From: Verrucomicrobiota bacterium
Lineage (GTDB): Bacteria > Verrucomicrobiota > Verrucomicrobiia > Opitutales > UBA953
Reading direction: 5' to 3'
Assembly (NCBI GenBank): GCA_016871415.1
Contig: VHDL01000004.1
Location: forward strand, 90,470-154,469
DNA length: 64,000 nt
The notes beneath the pieces were generated by a model. The model worked only from the letters and a program-made list of their open reading frames with translations. It did not search any database and was not told where the DNA came from. The position numbers were made by a program, and so were the translations under genes. Positions 44,723 to 54,577 of this stretch are shown here, in pieces (the stretch's first letter is position 1; the number at the start of each line of letters is the position of its first letter).

Positions 44723-45055
44723 ATGTCCAACAATCTGACCAAACGAGACATCGTCATCGAAATCTTCACCAAGAAGGGCTATCCCCAGAAGCATATCCGG
44801 GACAGCGTACAGATGACCTTGGACGCCATCGCTGAGGCCTTGCTGGCCGGTCGCGACGTCGAGCTCCGCAACTTCGGCGTATTCCAAGTGCAGGTCCGCA
44901 AGAGCCGCATCGGTCGCAATCCGAACCGTCCTGAGACCGACGTCGTGATCCCGCAGCGCGCCGTCATCAAGTTCAAGGCCGGCAAGGAGCTGAAGGCCAA
45001 ACTCAAGTCCATCGACCTCACGAAGATCGGACAGAAGCCCGAGCAGGGCCAGTAA
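44723..45055 (+). CDS. HU/IHF-family nucleoid DNA-binding protein
   Basis: A 110-residue basic protein. NLTKRDIVIEIFTKKGYPQKHIRDSVQ forms the helical body, then ELRNFGVFQVQVRKSRIGRNPNRPET provides the DNA-embracing arm with the conserved RxxRNP (about 58-72), followed by VIPQRAVIKFKAGKELK. The C-terminal tail (about 15 extra residues) is longer than in E. coli HU. The ATG at 44723 gives the usual HU start. The 74-base upstream gap has an AT-rich TATTGATTAT segment that may be promoter. hisS follows by 5 bases. Confidence 0.9.
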   Translation: MSNNLTKRDIVIEIFTKKGYPQKHIRDSVQMTLDAIAEALLAGRDVELRNFGVFQVQVRKSRIGRNPNRPETDVVIPQRAVIKFKAGKELKAKLKSIDLTKIGQKPEQGQ

Positions 45056-45060
45056 GCCCG

Positions 45061-46398
45061 ATGTCCGAAGCGAGGACGCTCCCGGGTTTCCGTGAGTTCT
45101 ATCCCGAGGACCGCGCAGTCATCGGTCACATCTTCGAAGTCTGGCGCAGCGCCTGCCGCCGTCATGGTTTCCGTGAATGGGAGCCGCCGGTGCTGGAGCC
45201 GCTCGAGCTATTCACCGAAAAGTCGGGCGAAGAAATCGTCCGTCAGCTGTTCAACTTTGAGGACAAGGGTGGTCGCAAGGTGAGCCTCCGTCCTGAGATG
45301 ACGCCGTCCCTGGCCCGCATGGTGGGTGCCCGGGCCAACGGCATGCCCAAGCCGATTCGCTGGTTCGCGATTGGCGAGAACTACCGTTACGAGAAGCCCC
45401 AGAAGGGTCGCCTACGGGCCTTCTACCAGCTCAACGCGGACCTCCTCGGTGAGGCGGGACCTTCGGCCGACGCGGAGATTATCGCCCTGTGCGCCGAATG
45501 CCTGCTCGGCTTCGGACTCACGCAGTCGGACTTCCGCATCAGGATTTCCGACCGCACCCTCTGGTTCCGTTATCTCGCCGCGCTGGGCGTGTCCGAGGAC
45601 CGGGCCGGGCAGGTGCTGGCGGTGGTCGACAAATTCGAGCGTGGCACCCCCGATGAACTGACCAAGGCGATGACCGCGGCTCTCGCCGGTGTCCCGGTCG
45701 ATCCCGCTGACGTTCTCAGGGGCTCACGGAAGTTCGCGGCCGCGCATTCCTTCGATGAGCTGACCCGACTAGCATCAGGTGATGAAGCCATGCAGTCCCG
45801 TCTGGTCGAATGGAGGCACCTGCTCGACGCCCTCAAAGCCATGGGGCTTTCCGAGTGCGTGACCGTCGACCTGACCATCGTGCGCGGGCTGGCCTACTAC
45901 ACCGGTTTCGTCTTCGAGGCCTTTGAGACGGGCGGGGAGGCCCGCGCCCTCGCCGGCGGCGGTCGCTACGACGCCCTCGTGGCTAGGCTCGGCGGCCCCG
46001 ACCTGCCTGCCGTCGGCTTCGGCATGGGTGACGTGACCTTGCGCGACCTGCTTGAACTCAGGGGCAGGCTTCCGGCCTACGTCGACGGCCCCGACTTCTA
46101 CGCCCTCATCCTAGGCGAGAACGCGAGAGCCGCGGCCCTCGAGGACGTCGCAGCTCTTCGGCGGGCCGGATTTCGGGTCGAATACAATCTTAGGGACGGC
46201 AAGTTCGGCAAGCTCGCGCAGGCCGCCGAAGCCGCCGGAGCCAAGTACGGCGTAATCTACGGCGGCGAAGAAGTCGCCCGAGGCGTGGCCAAGGTGCGCA
46301 GCTTCGTCGACCGTCGGGAGGGCGTGGTACCCCGGGCCGACATCGTGCCCGCGCTGCGCGCCGTCCTCGAGGAAGGAATTGAAGCCGTCATCCCCTGA
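45061..46398 (+). CDS. hisS: Histidyl-tRNA synthetase
   Basis: A 445-residue class II synthetase that charges tRNA-His. Motif 1 region LPGFREFYPEDRAV, motif 2 SLRPEMTPSLARMVG...RWFAIGENYRYEKPQKGRLRAFYQ (in part), His-specific LTIVRGLAYYTGFVFEAF and motif 3 LAGGGRYDALVARLGGPDLPAVGFGMG are all present. A C-terminal anticodon-binding domain (about 340-445) completes it. It sits between an HU gene and murJ with 2-5 base gaps, a compact rightward run. Confidence 0.95.
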   Translation: MSEARTLPGFREFYPEDRAVIGHIFEVWRSACRRHGFREWEPPVLEPLELFTEKSGEEIVRQLFNFEDKGGRKVSLRPEMTPSLARMVGARANGMPKPIRWFAIGENYRYEKPQKGRLRAFYQLNADLLGEAGPSADAEIIALCAECLLGFGLTQSDFRIRISDRTLWFRYLAALGVSEDRAGQVLAVVDKFERGTPDELTKAMTAALAGVPVDPADVLRGSRKFAAAHSFDELTRLASGDEAMQSRLVEWRHLLDALKAMGLSECVTVDLTIVRGLAYYTGFVFEAFETGGEARALAGGGRYDALVARLGGPDLPAVGFGMGDVTLRDLLELRGRLPAYVDGPDFYALILGENARAAALEDVAALRRAGFRVEYNLRDGKFGKLAQAAEAAGAKYGVIYGGEEVARGVAKVRSFVDRREGVVPRADIVPALRAVLEEGIEAVIP

Positions 46399-46400
46399 GC

Positions 46401-47984
46401 ATGTCACAGCCGGAGCTTCAGTACCGGGACATGGCGAAGACCGCCACCTGGACGATGGTCTCTCGCGTGCTCGGACTCCTGCGCGACCAGCTCATCGCCG
46501 CCGTCTTTGGCGCCGGGTCTGTCGGCGCCGCGTTCCTTTTCGCCTTCCTGATTCCGAACCTGTTCCGAAGGCTTCTGGGCGAAGGCGCCCTGACCGCCGC
46601 GGTGGTGCCCGTGCTGGCCGAGAAGACCGCTCGTGACGGAGCGCCGGCCGCGTTCGCCTTCCTGAACCACGTCCTGCGGCGGGTGACGCCCTGGATGATC
46701 TTCATCACCGTGTGCTTGTCGACGGCCGCGCTTATCTTCTCATTCCTCGCCGAGGATCCCAGTCATGCCCTCGCGGCTGAGCTCACGGCGCTGTGCATGC
46801 CCTACATGCCCCTTGTCTGCCTGGCCGCCCTGTTCACGTCCGCGGTCAATCTATCGGGCCGGTTTGGACTGGCCGAAATCGCCTCCAGCCTGCTCAACCT
46901 CTGCATGATCGCCGCGCTGGGACTGGGCGGGCTCATGTTCGCCTCCAGCGATGAGGGGCTAGCCCGCTGGCTTTGCGCCGGCGCTCTCGTGGGCGGACTC
47001 GTTCAGCTGCTCTTGCCCATGTGGGGCCTGCGGGCTTCCGGCTGGAACATGGGAGCTGCCCGACCCGATGAGGCGGCATGGACCACGCTGCGCGTCGCCT
47101 TCATTCCCGCCGCCCTCGGCGCGGGCATCCAGCAGGTCAATTTCCTCCTCTCCCGGGCCTTGGCGTTCAACGTGGGGGACGGCGGTCTGACTTACTACCA
47201 TATCGCCAACCGGATCGTGGAGCTCCCCATCGGACTGTTCTCGGCCTCCGTCGCGACGGTCATGTTTCCGGCCTTGGCGTCGGCCTGGGCCGTGCGCGAT
47301 TATGCGCGCTTGGCCGAAGACTACGCTCGCGGCTTCCGGCTCGTGCTGGCCATCAACATCGGCGCGGCCGTCGGACTGGCGGTGCTTTCGGAGCCCGTCG
47401 TTAGGCTTCTGTTCGAGTTCGGTCGTTTCACCGAACAGGACTGTCACAATACGCGTGATGTCTTGGTCCTGTTCGCGCTGACCATGCCTGTCCTCGCCCT
47501 GATGAGCCTCGTCACACGCGCCCTCAGCGTCGCGGGAGAGACCAAGGCGACCTTTCATGCCGCGATGCACGCGGTGGCGGTCAACGTCATGCTCTCCCTT
47601 GCTGCAGTCCTGATGGGATACGGCGTGCAGGGACTTGCAGTGGCGAACGGCGTCTCCACGGTCTGGCAGTACTTCGTCCTGCGGAACCGGCTTAAGGCCA
47701 AGGCGCCGCAATTCCTCGGCGCATCCTTCTTCGGACCCCTCTGCAAGGCCATTGTCGGATCGCTCGTGATGGGGGCCGTCGCCTACAAGGGATATCGCTT
47801 CCTCGTCCCCTTCATGACCGAATGGCTGGGAGGGAAGGGTGGGCTGATCGCATCCATGGCCGTCGCGGGCATCGCGGCCATGGCCGTCTACGCCCTGATC
47901 CTGGACCGCTGGGGCTATCCGGAGCGCGATATGTTGCGGGGCTTCGCCGCACGTATCCTGAACAGGTTCAGGCCGCGGGTTTGA
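46401..47984 (+). CDS. murJ: Lipid II flippase MurJ
   Basis: A 527-residue protein with about 14 hydrophobic helices that moves the peptidoglycan precursor lipid II across the membrane. Motifs: TWTMVSRVLGLLRDQLIAAVFG, FLIPNLFRRLLGEGALTAAVVPVL, YYHIANRIVELPIGLFSASVATVMFPAL and RALSVAGETKATFHAAM. Length and topology are those of MviN/MurJ. It begins 2 bases after hisS, and its 3' end overlaps the convergent amidase gene by 17 bases. Confidence 0.95.
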   Translation: MSQPELQYRDMAKTATWTMVSRVLGLLRDQLIAAVFGAGSVGAAFLFAFLIPNLFRRLLGEGALTAAVVPVLAEKTARDGAPAAFAFLNHVLRRVTPWMIFITVCLSTAALIFSFLAEDPSHALAAELTALCMPYMPLVCLAALFTSAVNLSGRFGLAEIASSLLNLCMIAALGLGGLMFASSDEGLARWLCAGALVGGLVQLLLPMWGLRASGWNMGAARPDEAAWTTLRVAFIPAALGAGIQQVNFLLSRALAFNVGDGGLTYYHIANRIVELPIGLFSASVATVMFPALASAWAVRDYARLAEDYARGFRLVLAINIGAAVGLAVLSEPVVRLLFEFGRFTEQDCHNTRDVLVLFALTMPVLALMSLVTRALSVAGETKATFHAAMHAVAVNVMLSLAAVLMGYGVQGLAVANGVSTVWQYFVLRNRLKAKAPQFLGASFFGPLCKAIVGSLVMGAVAYKGYRFLVPFMTEWLGGKGGLIASMAVAGIAAMAVYALILDRWGYPERDMLRGFAARILNRFRPRV

Positions 47985-48882
47985 CCGCGGCGGGCAGGCC
48001 GAGAGGAGCTTCGGGCCGGTATCGGCGCAGCAGGGCGCGGAGAAGGGCGCCCGTCTCCGCGTCCATCGTTCCGTCCACACGGTGGGGTCGGAAGTGCCGT
48101 TGGAAGGCCTCGATGCCCAGCCGAAGACCTTCCCGACCTGCCTCCAGCCGATAGCCATAGTCGGTCAGCATCGACCGGCTTTGGGCTTCGTTGGGCGCAG
48201 GCAGCGTGAGGAACTCCTCGACGTCGACGGTGAGAGGCCATGCGCCGATGCCATGCTCGGCCAGGTGTCGCCAGGGGAAGAGCGAACCCGGATCAATCTT
48301 GCGTCCCACCGCGATGTCGGAGTGGGCCACCACGTTGACCGGCGAGATGCCGTGACGGCGGATAATCTCGTCGCACAACGCAAGGATGAGCTCGACCTGA
48401 TCGGCCGGGTACGGATGCTTGTTGCCGTCGAGATTGATGATTTCGATGCCGATGGAATGCTGGTTGAGACCGTCCTTCGATCCCCAGGCGCTCTTGCCGG
48501 CGTGATAGGCCGAGTAGGATTCGGGCACCATGTCGATGACGCGGGGCGACGGCTCGTCCGAGACGACATAGTGGACGCCCACCCGATGATCCGGATTCTT
48601 GCCTTGGAGGGTCCTGAGCGAGGAGGGCAGGGGCGCGGCGGTATGATGCAGCACCAGATGGGTGATGATCTGGGTACGGGGCTCGCAGCCTTCCGAGGTG
48701 GGCCCTGGGTGATGGATGACTCCTGAGCGGTAAATCCCCGGAAGCTCGACTTCCAATGATTCGGGCTTACTCCGTGAACTGTCGGCTGAAGTGCAACCGG
48801 CTGAGCCGATGACGAGGATCGAGAATCCTAAGGTATCCAGGACTCTGTGATATGAGCGTATACGATGACGAAACGTTGACAC
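47968..48882 (-). CDS. Lipoprotein N-acetylmuramoyl-L-alanine amidase (AmiD/AmpD type)
   Basis: This is 304 residues from a GTG start. It has a lipoprotein signal DTLGFSILVIGSAGC (Cys30). The amidase_2 domain (about 70-225) contains HLVLHHTAAP, RVGVHYVVSDEPSPRVID, AYHAGKSAWGSKDGLNQHSIGIEI and VAHSDIAVGRKIDPG, which supply the zinc histidines and the Lys/Asp site. A C-terminal peptidoglycan-binding-like helix bundle follows (about 235-290). It cleaves the amide between muramic acid and the stem peptide, anchored in the outer membrane or periplasm. GTG is used because no ATG precedes the signal. Confidence 0.88.
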   Translation of the reverse strand: MSTFRHRIRSYHRVLDTLGFSILVIGSAGCTSADSSRSKPESLEVELPGIYRSGVIHHPGPTSEGCEPRTQIITHLVLHHTAAPLPSSLRTLQGKNPDHRVGVHYVVSDEPSPRVIDMVPESYSAYHAGKSAWGSKDGLNQHSIGIEIINLDGNKHPYPADQVELILALCDEIIRRHGISPVNVVAHSDIAVGRKIDPGSLFPWRHLAEHGIGAWPLTVDVEEFLTLPAPNEAQSRSMLTDYGYRLEAGREGLRLGIEAFQRHFRPHRVDGTMDAETGALLRALLRRYRPEAPLGLPAAVKPAA

Positions 48883-48940
48883 TAAAATGAGCTTGGGCGA
48901 AAGGGCTCATGTCCCCAAGAAAATACCGCTTTGGCCTGTT

Positions 48941-49017
48941 TTAGACCAATATAATCAATACATTTCATAATTAGACATAATGTATATTGTGCGAAATATT
49001 CCTATTTGGTCAATAGG
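48941..49017. promoter_or_regulatory. AT-rich divergent control region with palindrome
   Basis: Between the amidase and the DeoR-type regulator, GC drops sharply. A perfect palindrome CCTATT-TGGTC-AATAGG lies at 49001-49017, with a related half-site GACCAA at 48944-48949. On the rightward strand TTAGAC (48971) and AAATAT (48994) are spaced 17 bases and could be a promoter. The palindrome downstream of it is well placed for autoregulation by the DeoR protein. The element GACCAATATAATCAATAC (48944-48961) also resembles one upstream of glmM. Confidence 0.45.
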
Positions 49018-49076
49018 TGCCAACATGCGTTATTGATTGGCTGATTGGATATGGTCATAAACGCATCTCCAAGCAT

Positions 49077-49856
49077 ATGAAAGTCGCACGCCACATCATC
49101 GAGGCGCGTCGGGAGTCCATCGCCAAGCTGCTCGGCAAGGTCGGATACGTTCCCGTCGTGGAGATTTGCAAGCAGTTCAACGTCTCGGAGGCCACTGCCC
49201 GACGTGACCTCACCGAACTTGAAAACCAACGTCGCATCACGCGCACGCATGGCGGAGCCCTTTCGGATTTCAACCGCAACTTCCCGCCCCTCGATGACCG
49301 CAAGGTCGAGGACGCCGAGGCCAAGCGCAAGATCGGTAATCTAGCGGCCTCGAGGGTCAAGGCCGGCATGACGGTCTACCTGGACTCTGGCTCAACCATC
49401 TATTTCGCCGCCGAGGCCATCGCCTCCGCCGTCGTGCCCGACCTGCAGATTGTCACGACCTGCCTGCCGACGGCCCAGCTCATCTCCTGCCTCCCCGGCG
49501 TCGAGGTCTACATCCCCGGCGGACTGTTCCTCACCCGGCATGCGATGGTGGCCGGCGACCGCACGCTCGAGGAGGTCGCCCGTTGGAACTTCGACGTGGC
49601 GTTGCTCGGCGCCGAAGGCATCGACGAGAACGGCCTCTGGAATTCCCAGCGCGACATCTCGCATCAGCAGCGTGAAGTAATCCGCCGCAGCGACGAAGTG
49701 CTCATCTGCATGAACAAGGTGAAACTCGGCCGTGGAGGACCCTGCGCGGTCACCCGTGACGTCAGCGCCCTGTTCCTGATCACGGACGCCGACTCGGCCG
49801 AGGTGCAGCGCGCCAAGGTGCGCTTGCCCGCCGATCACGTGCTGACCACCGCCTGA
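49077..49856 (+). CDS. DeoR/GlpR-family sugar-phosphate-responsive regulator
   Basis: This is 259 residues. An N-terminal HTH, YVPVVEICKQFNVSEATARR (about 23-42), is followed by RITRTHGGAL, then a sugar-phosphate sensor domain with VYLDSGSTIYFAAEAI (about 100-115) and WNFDVALLGAEGID. DeoR members repress catabolic operons until a sugar phosphate binds. The ATG at 49077 gives the usual DeoR start; a GTG 60 bases earlier is less likely. It leads the deoxysugar operon, 23 bases before the aldolase, and is the likely local repressor. Confidence 0.9.
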   Translation: MKVARHIIEARRESIAKLLGKVGYVPVVEICKQFNVSEATARRDLTELENQRRITRTHGGALSDFNRNFPPLDDRKVEDAEAKRKIGNLAASRVKAGMTVYLDSGSTIYFAAEAIASAVVPDLQIVTTCLPTAQLISCLPGVEVYIPGGLFLTRHAMVAGDRTLEEVARWNFDVALLGAEGIDENGLWNSQRDISHQQREVIRRSDEVLICMNKVKLGRGGPCAVTRDVSALFLITDADSAEVQRAKVRLPADHVLTTA

Positions 49857-49879
49857 GACGCGCCCTCCTCGCGCGAACG

Positions 49880-50632
49880 ATGGCCGACCTCGTCCAGGAC
49901 CTTCTGGCCCTCTCCCATGCCCTGGGAGGAGAGCGACTCCGCATGGCTATCCTAGGCGAAGGCAACACCTCCGTCCGGATGGATGAGGCGACCTTCGCGG
50001 TCAAAGCATCCGGCTGCTCCTTGGGCACGCTCGGTCCCGCTGACGTCACCGTCTGTCGGTTCGACCGTCTTTTGCCGCTGCTCGACGACCCATCGGCTGG
50101 CGACGCTGAGATCGACGCCGCCCTTTTCGCCTCCCGCGTCGATGACAAGGCGAAGAAGCCTTCCATCGAGGCGCTGTTCCACGCCTACCTGCTCACCCTT
50201 CCCGGCGTCCGTTGCGTTGGACATGTGCACGCCATCGCCGCCAACGGCATCCTTTGTTCGCCCCGTGCCGCGGAGTTCGCCTCACGCAGGGCCTGTCCGG
50301 ATGAGATCGTGCTCTGCGGCGTGGAGTCCGTCCTGGTGCCTTACGCTGAGCCCGGCATAGCCCTCTGCCGGTCCATCCGTGAGGAGGTCGTGGCCCATGT
50401 CCGTCGCACGGGCCGCGAACCGCGCATCATCCTGCTCCGGAACCACGGCGTGATCGCCGTGGGCTCATCGCCCAAGGCCGTCCTCGGATCACTGCTCATG
50501 ACTGAGAAGGCCGCGGAGATCTTCATCGGCGCGGCCGCCCTCGGCGGACCGGACTTCCTGACCCCCGCCCAGTGCGAACGCATCGCCGGACGCCCCGATG
50601 AGCATTATCGCCAGAAACTGCTCGGCCTCTGA
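49880..50632 (+). CDS. Class II aldolase/adducin-family protein (fuculose/rhamnulose-phosphate aldolase type)
   Basis: This is 250 residues. The zinc-binding histidines appear in VGHVHAIAANGIL (about 112-124) and RNHGVIAVG (about 182); a Glu in KPSIEALFHAYLL is a candidate catalytic acid. The N-terminal phosphate loop GEGNTSVRMD and FAVKASGCSLG match FucA/AraD relatives. Such enzymes split deoxyketose-1-phosphates into dihydroxyacetone phosphate and L-lactaldehyde. It lies between the DeoR gene and rhamnulokinase (15-base gap). It is a second aldolase beside the bifunctional one, so it may serve fuculose phosphate or another sugar. Confidence 0.82.
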   Translation: MADLVQDLLALSHALGGERLRMAILGEGNTSVRMDEATFAVKASGCSLGTLGPADVTVCRFDRLLPLLDDPSAGDAEIDAALFASRVDDKAKKPSIEALFHAYLLTLPGVRCVGHVHAIAANGILCSPRAAEFASRRACPDEIVLCGVESVLVPYAEPGIALCRSIREEVVAHVRRTGREPRIILLRNHGVIAVGSSPKAVLGSLLMTEKAAEIFIGAAALGGPDFLTPAQCERIAGRPDEHYRQKLLGL

Positions 50633-50647
50633 CCCCTCCCCTTCCCT

Positions 50648-52117
50648 ATGTCCGACTATCTCGCAATCGACCTCGGCGCCGAATCCGGCCGCGTCATCCT
50701 GGGCAGACTCCGGAACGGACGGCTCAGTATGAAGGAGGTGCACCGGTTCTCCAACGGAGCCATCACCGCCAACGGAACCCTTCGCTGGGACATCATCCGG
50801 ATCTTCCGTGAGATACGCGTCGGCCTCGCCAGGGGGGCCAAGCTCGGCCGGATCAAGTCGGTGGCCTGCGACTCGTGGGGCGTCGACTACGTCCTGCTCA
50901 AGGGCGACGGCCCGCTTCTCTCCCTCCCCTTCACCTATCGGGACGAACGAAGCTTCAAGTCCTACGAACTGGCCATGTGCAAGTTTTCGGAGAAGCAGCT
51001 CTTCGAGGGCACCGGCATCGCCTCCATCTCCATCAACACGCTCTACCAGCTGCTCGACGACGCCCGCAACCGACCCGAACTGCTCAAGATGGCCGACAAG
51101 TTCCTACTCATCGGCGACTACGTCAACTTCCTGCTCACGGGTGTGGCGCGAGCGGAGGAGACCCTAATCTCTGGCAGCCAGTGCTGGGACGTCCGTCGGC
51201 GGGATTGGGCCCGTCCGGTCCTGCGCAAGCTCGGCATCCCATTGCATCTGCTTCCTAAGCCCGTCGCCCCGGGCGTGAAGCTCGGCAAACTCAGACCTTA
51301 CCTGGCGGCTGAGACCGGCCTTCGTTCCGCCCACGTCGTGACGACTTGCGTGCACGACACGGCCGCCGCGGTCGCCGCTGTGCCGGCCAGGCCCGGCAAG
51401 GACTGGGCCTACCTTTCTTCCGGAACCTGGTCTCTGCTCGGCGTGGAACTTGACCGCCCCGTGGTGAGCGAAACCGTCCGCAAGGCGCGGTACACCAATG
51501 AGGTCGGCTTCGGAGGCACCTCCCGCTTCCTCAAGAACCTCGTCGGCCTCTGGATCCTCCAGGAATGCCGTCGCGAGTGGATGGAGCGCGGAGAGGTCTC
51601 CGACTACGGCGAGATCGTGCGTCTCGCCCTGCAGACTCCTTCCCTGCGTTCCTTCATCCGTCCGGATGACCCGAGGTTCACCCGCCGAGGTGACATGGTT
51701 GCCAAGGTCCAGGCCTTCTGCCGGGAGACCCGTCAACCCGTCCCGCGCACCCACGGCGAGATCGCCCGGTGCGTTCTGGAGTCGCTGGCATTGCTGTATC
51801 GCGTCGAGATGGACGCATTGGAGAGGCTGACCGGCCGACGTCTCGCCGTCCTTCACATCGTCGGAGGCGGTTCGCGCAACGGGCTCCTCAATCAGGCCAC
51901 CGCTGACGCCACTGGACGCACCGTCGTCACGGGACCTGTCGAAGCCACCGCCGCGGGCAACATCCTCATCCAGGCCGTCGCCATGAAGGAACTCAGGGGT
52001 CTGAAGGGCGTGCGTGAAGTCATGCGGAAATCTTTCCCCTGCAAGAACTACCTTCCCCGGGCCAACGTGCGCTGGGGCGACGCATTGCGACGATTCAAGT
52101 CCCTGAAGCGTGCTTGA
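50648..52117 (+). CDS. rhaB: Rhamnulokinase (FGGY family)
   Basis: A 489-residue kinase that phosphorylates L-rhamnulose (possibly fuculose). The FGGY N-terminus LAIDLGAESGRVILG, RIKSVACDSWGVDYVLL, SGSQCWDV, the ATP-domain SSGTWSLLGVELDRPV and HIVGGGSRNGLLNQATAD are all present at standard length. It acts before the aldolases. No rhamnose isomerase gene is in the window, so that step is encoded elsewhere. It is followed after 38 bases by the bifunctional aldolase gene. Confidence 0.92.
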   Translation: MSDYLAIDLGAESGRVILGRLRNGRLSMKEVHRFSNGAITANGTLRWDIIRIFREIRVGLARGAKLGRIKSVACDSWGVDYVLLKGDGPLLSLPFTYRDERSFKSYELAMCKFSEKQLFEGTGIASISINTLYQLLDDARNRPELLKMADKFLLIGDYVNFLLTGVARAEETLISGSQCWDVRRRDWARPVLRKLGIPLHLLPKPVAPGVKLGKLRPYLAAETGLRSAHVVTTCVHDTAAAVAAVPARPGKDWAYLSSGTWSLLGVELDRPVVSETVRKARYTNEVGFGGTSRFLKNLVGLWILQECRREWMERGEVSDYGEIVRLALQTPSLRSFIRPDDPRFTRRGDMVAKVQAFCRETRQPVPRTHGEIARCVLESLALLYRVEMDALERLTGRRLAVLHIVGGGSRNGLLNQATADATGRTVVTGPVEATAAGNILIQAVAMKELRGLKGVREVMRKSFPCKNYLPRANVRWGDALRRFKSLKRA

Positions 52118-52155
52118 ACCCTCTTCGCCCGCCCTTTCTTTACAACCAACCACAC

Positions 52156-54348
<2,193 letters not shown>

Positions 54349-54351
54349 GCC

Positions 54352-54572
54352 GTGCGCGTCTCCCTCTTCGTCGCTTGTTTCGTCGACCAGCTGACCCTCA
54401 GGTTGTTCCTGACCTCGGCTGCTACGTCTTCCTGATGAAGGATCGCCATGGCGACCAGATGCCCAGCATGCTCTCGTTCATCACCGGCCCCAGTCGCGCC
54501 GGCGACACCGAACGCGTCCTGGTGCTCGGGGCCCACGGACCCAAAGAACTCTACGTAATCCTCTTCGGCTGA
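54352..54572 (+). pseudogene. Deletion scar joining lutA 5' end to lutC 3' end
   Basis: From GTG at 54352, 3 bases after the rhamnulose aldolase stop, the frame reads VRVSLFVACFVDQL, the invariant start of LutA (lactate-oxidation Fe-S protein). It then runs to a stop at 54433. In another frame, from about 54393, the sequence reads ADPQVVPDLGCYVFLMKDRH and later SMLSFITGPSRAGD and LVLGAHGPKELYVILFG to a stop at 54572, which is the C-terminus of LutC. Everything between (most of lutA, all of lutB, most of lutC) is absent. I read this as an internal deletion of an L-lactate utilisation operon. Neither fragment can be functional. Confidence 0.75.
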
Positions 54573-54577
54573 AATCC

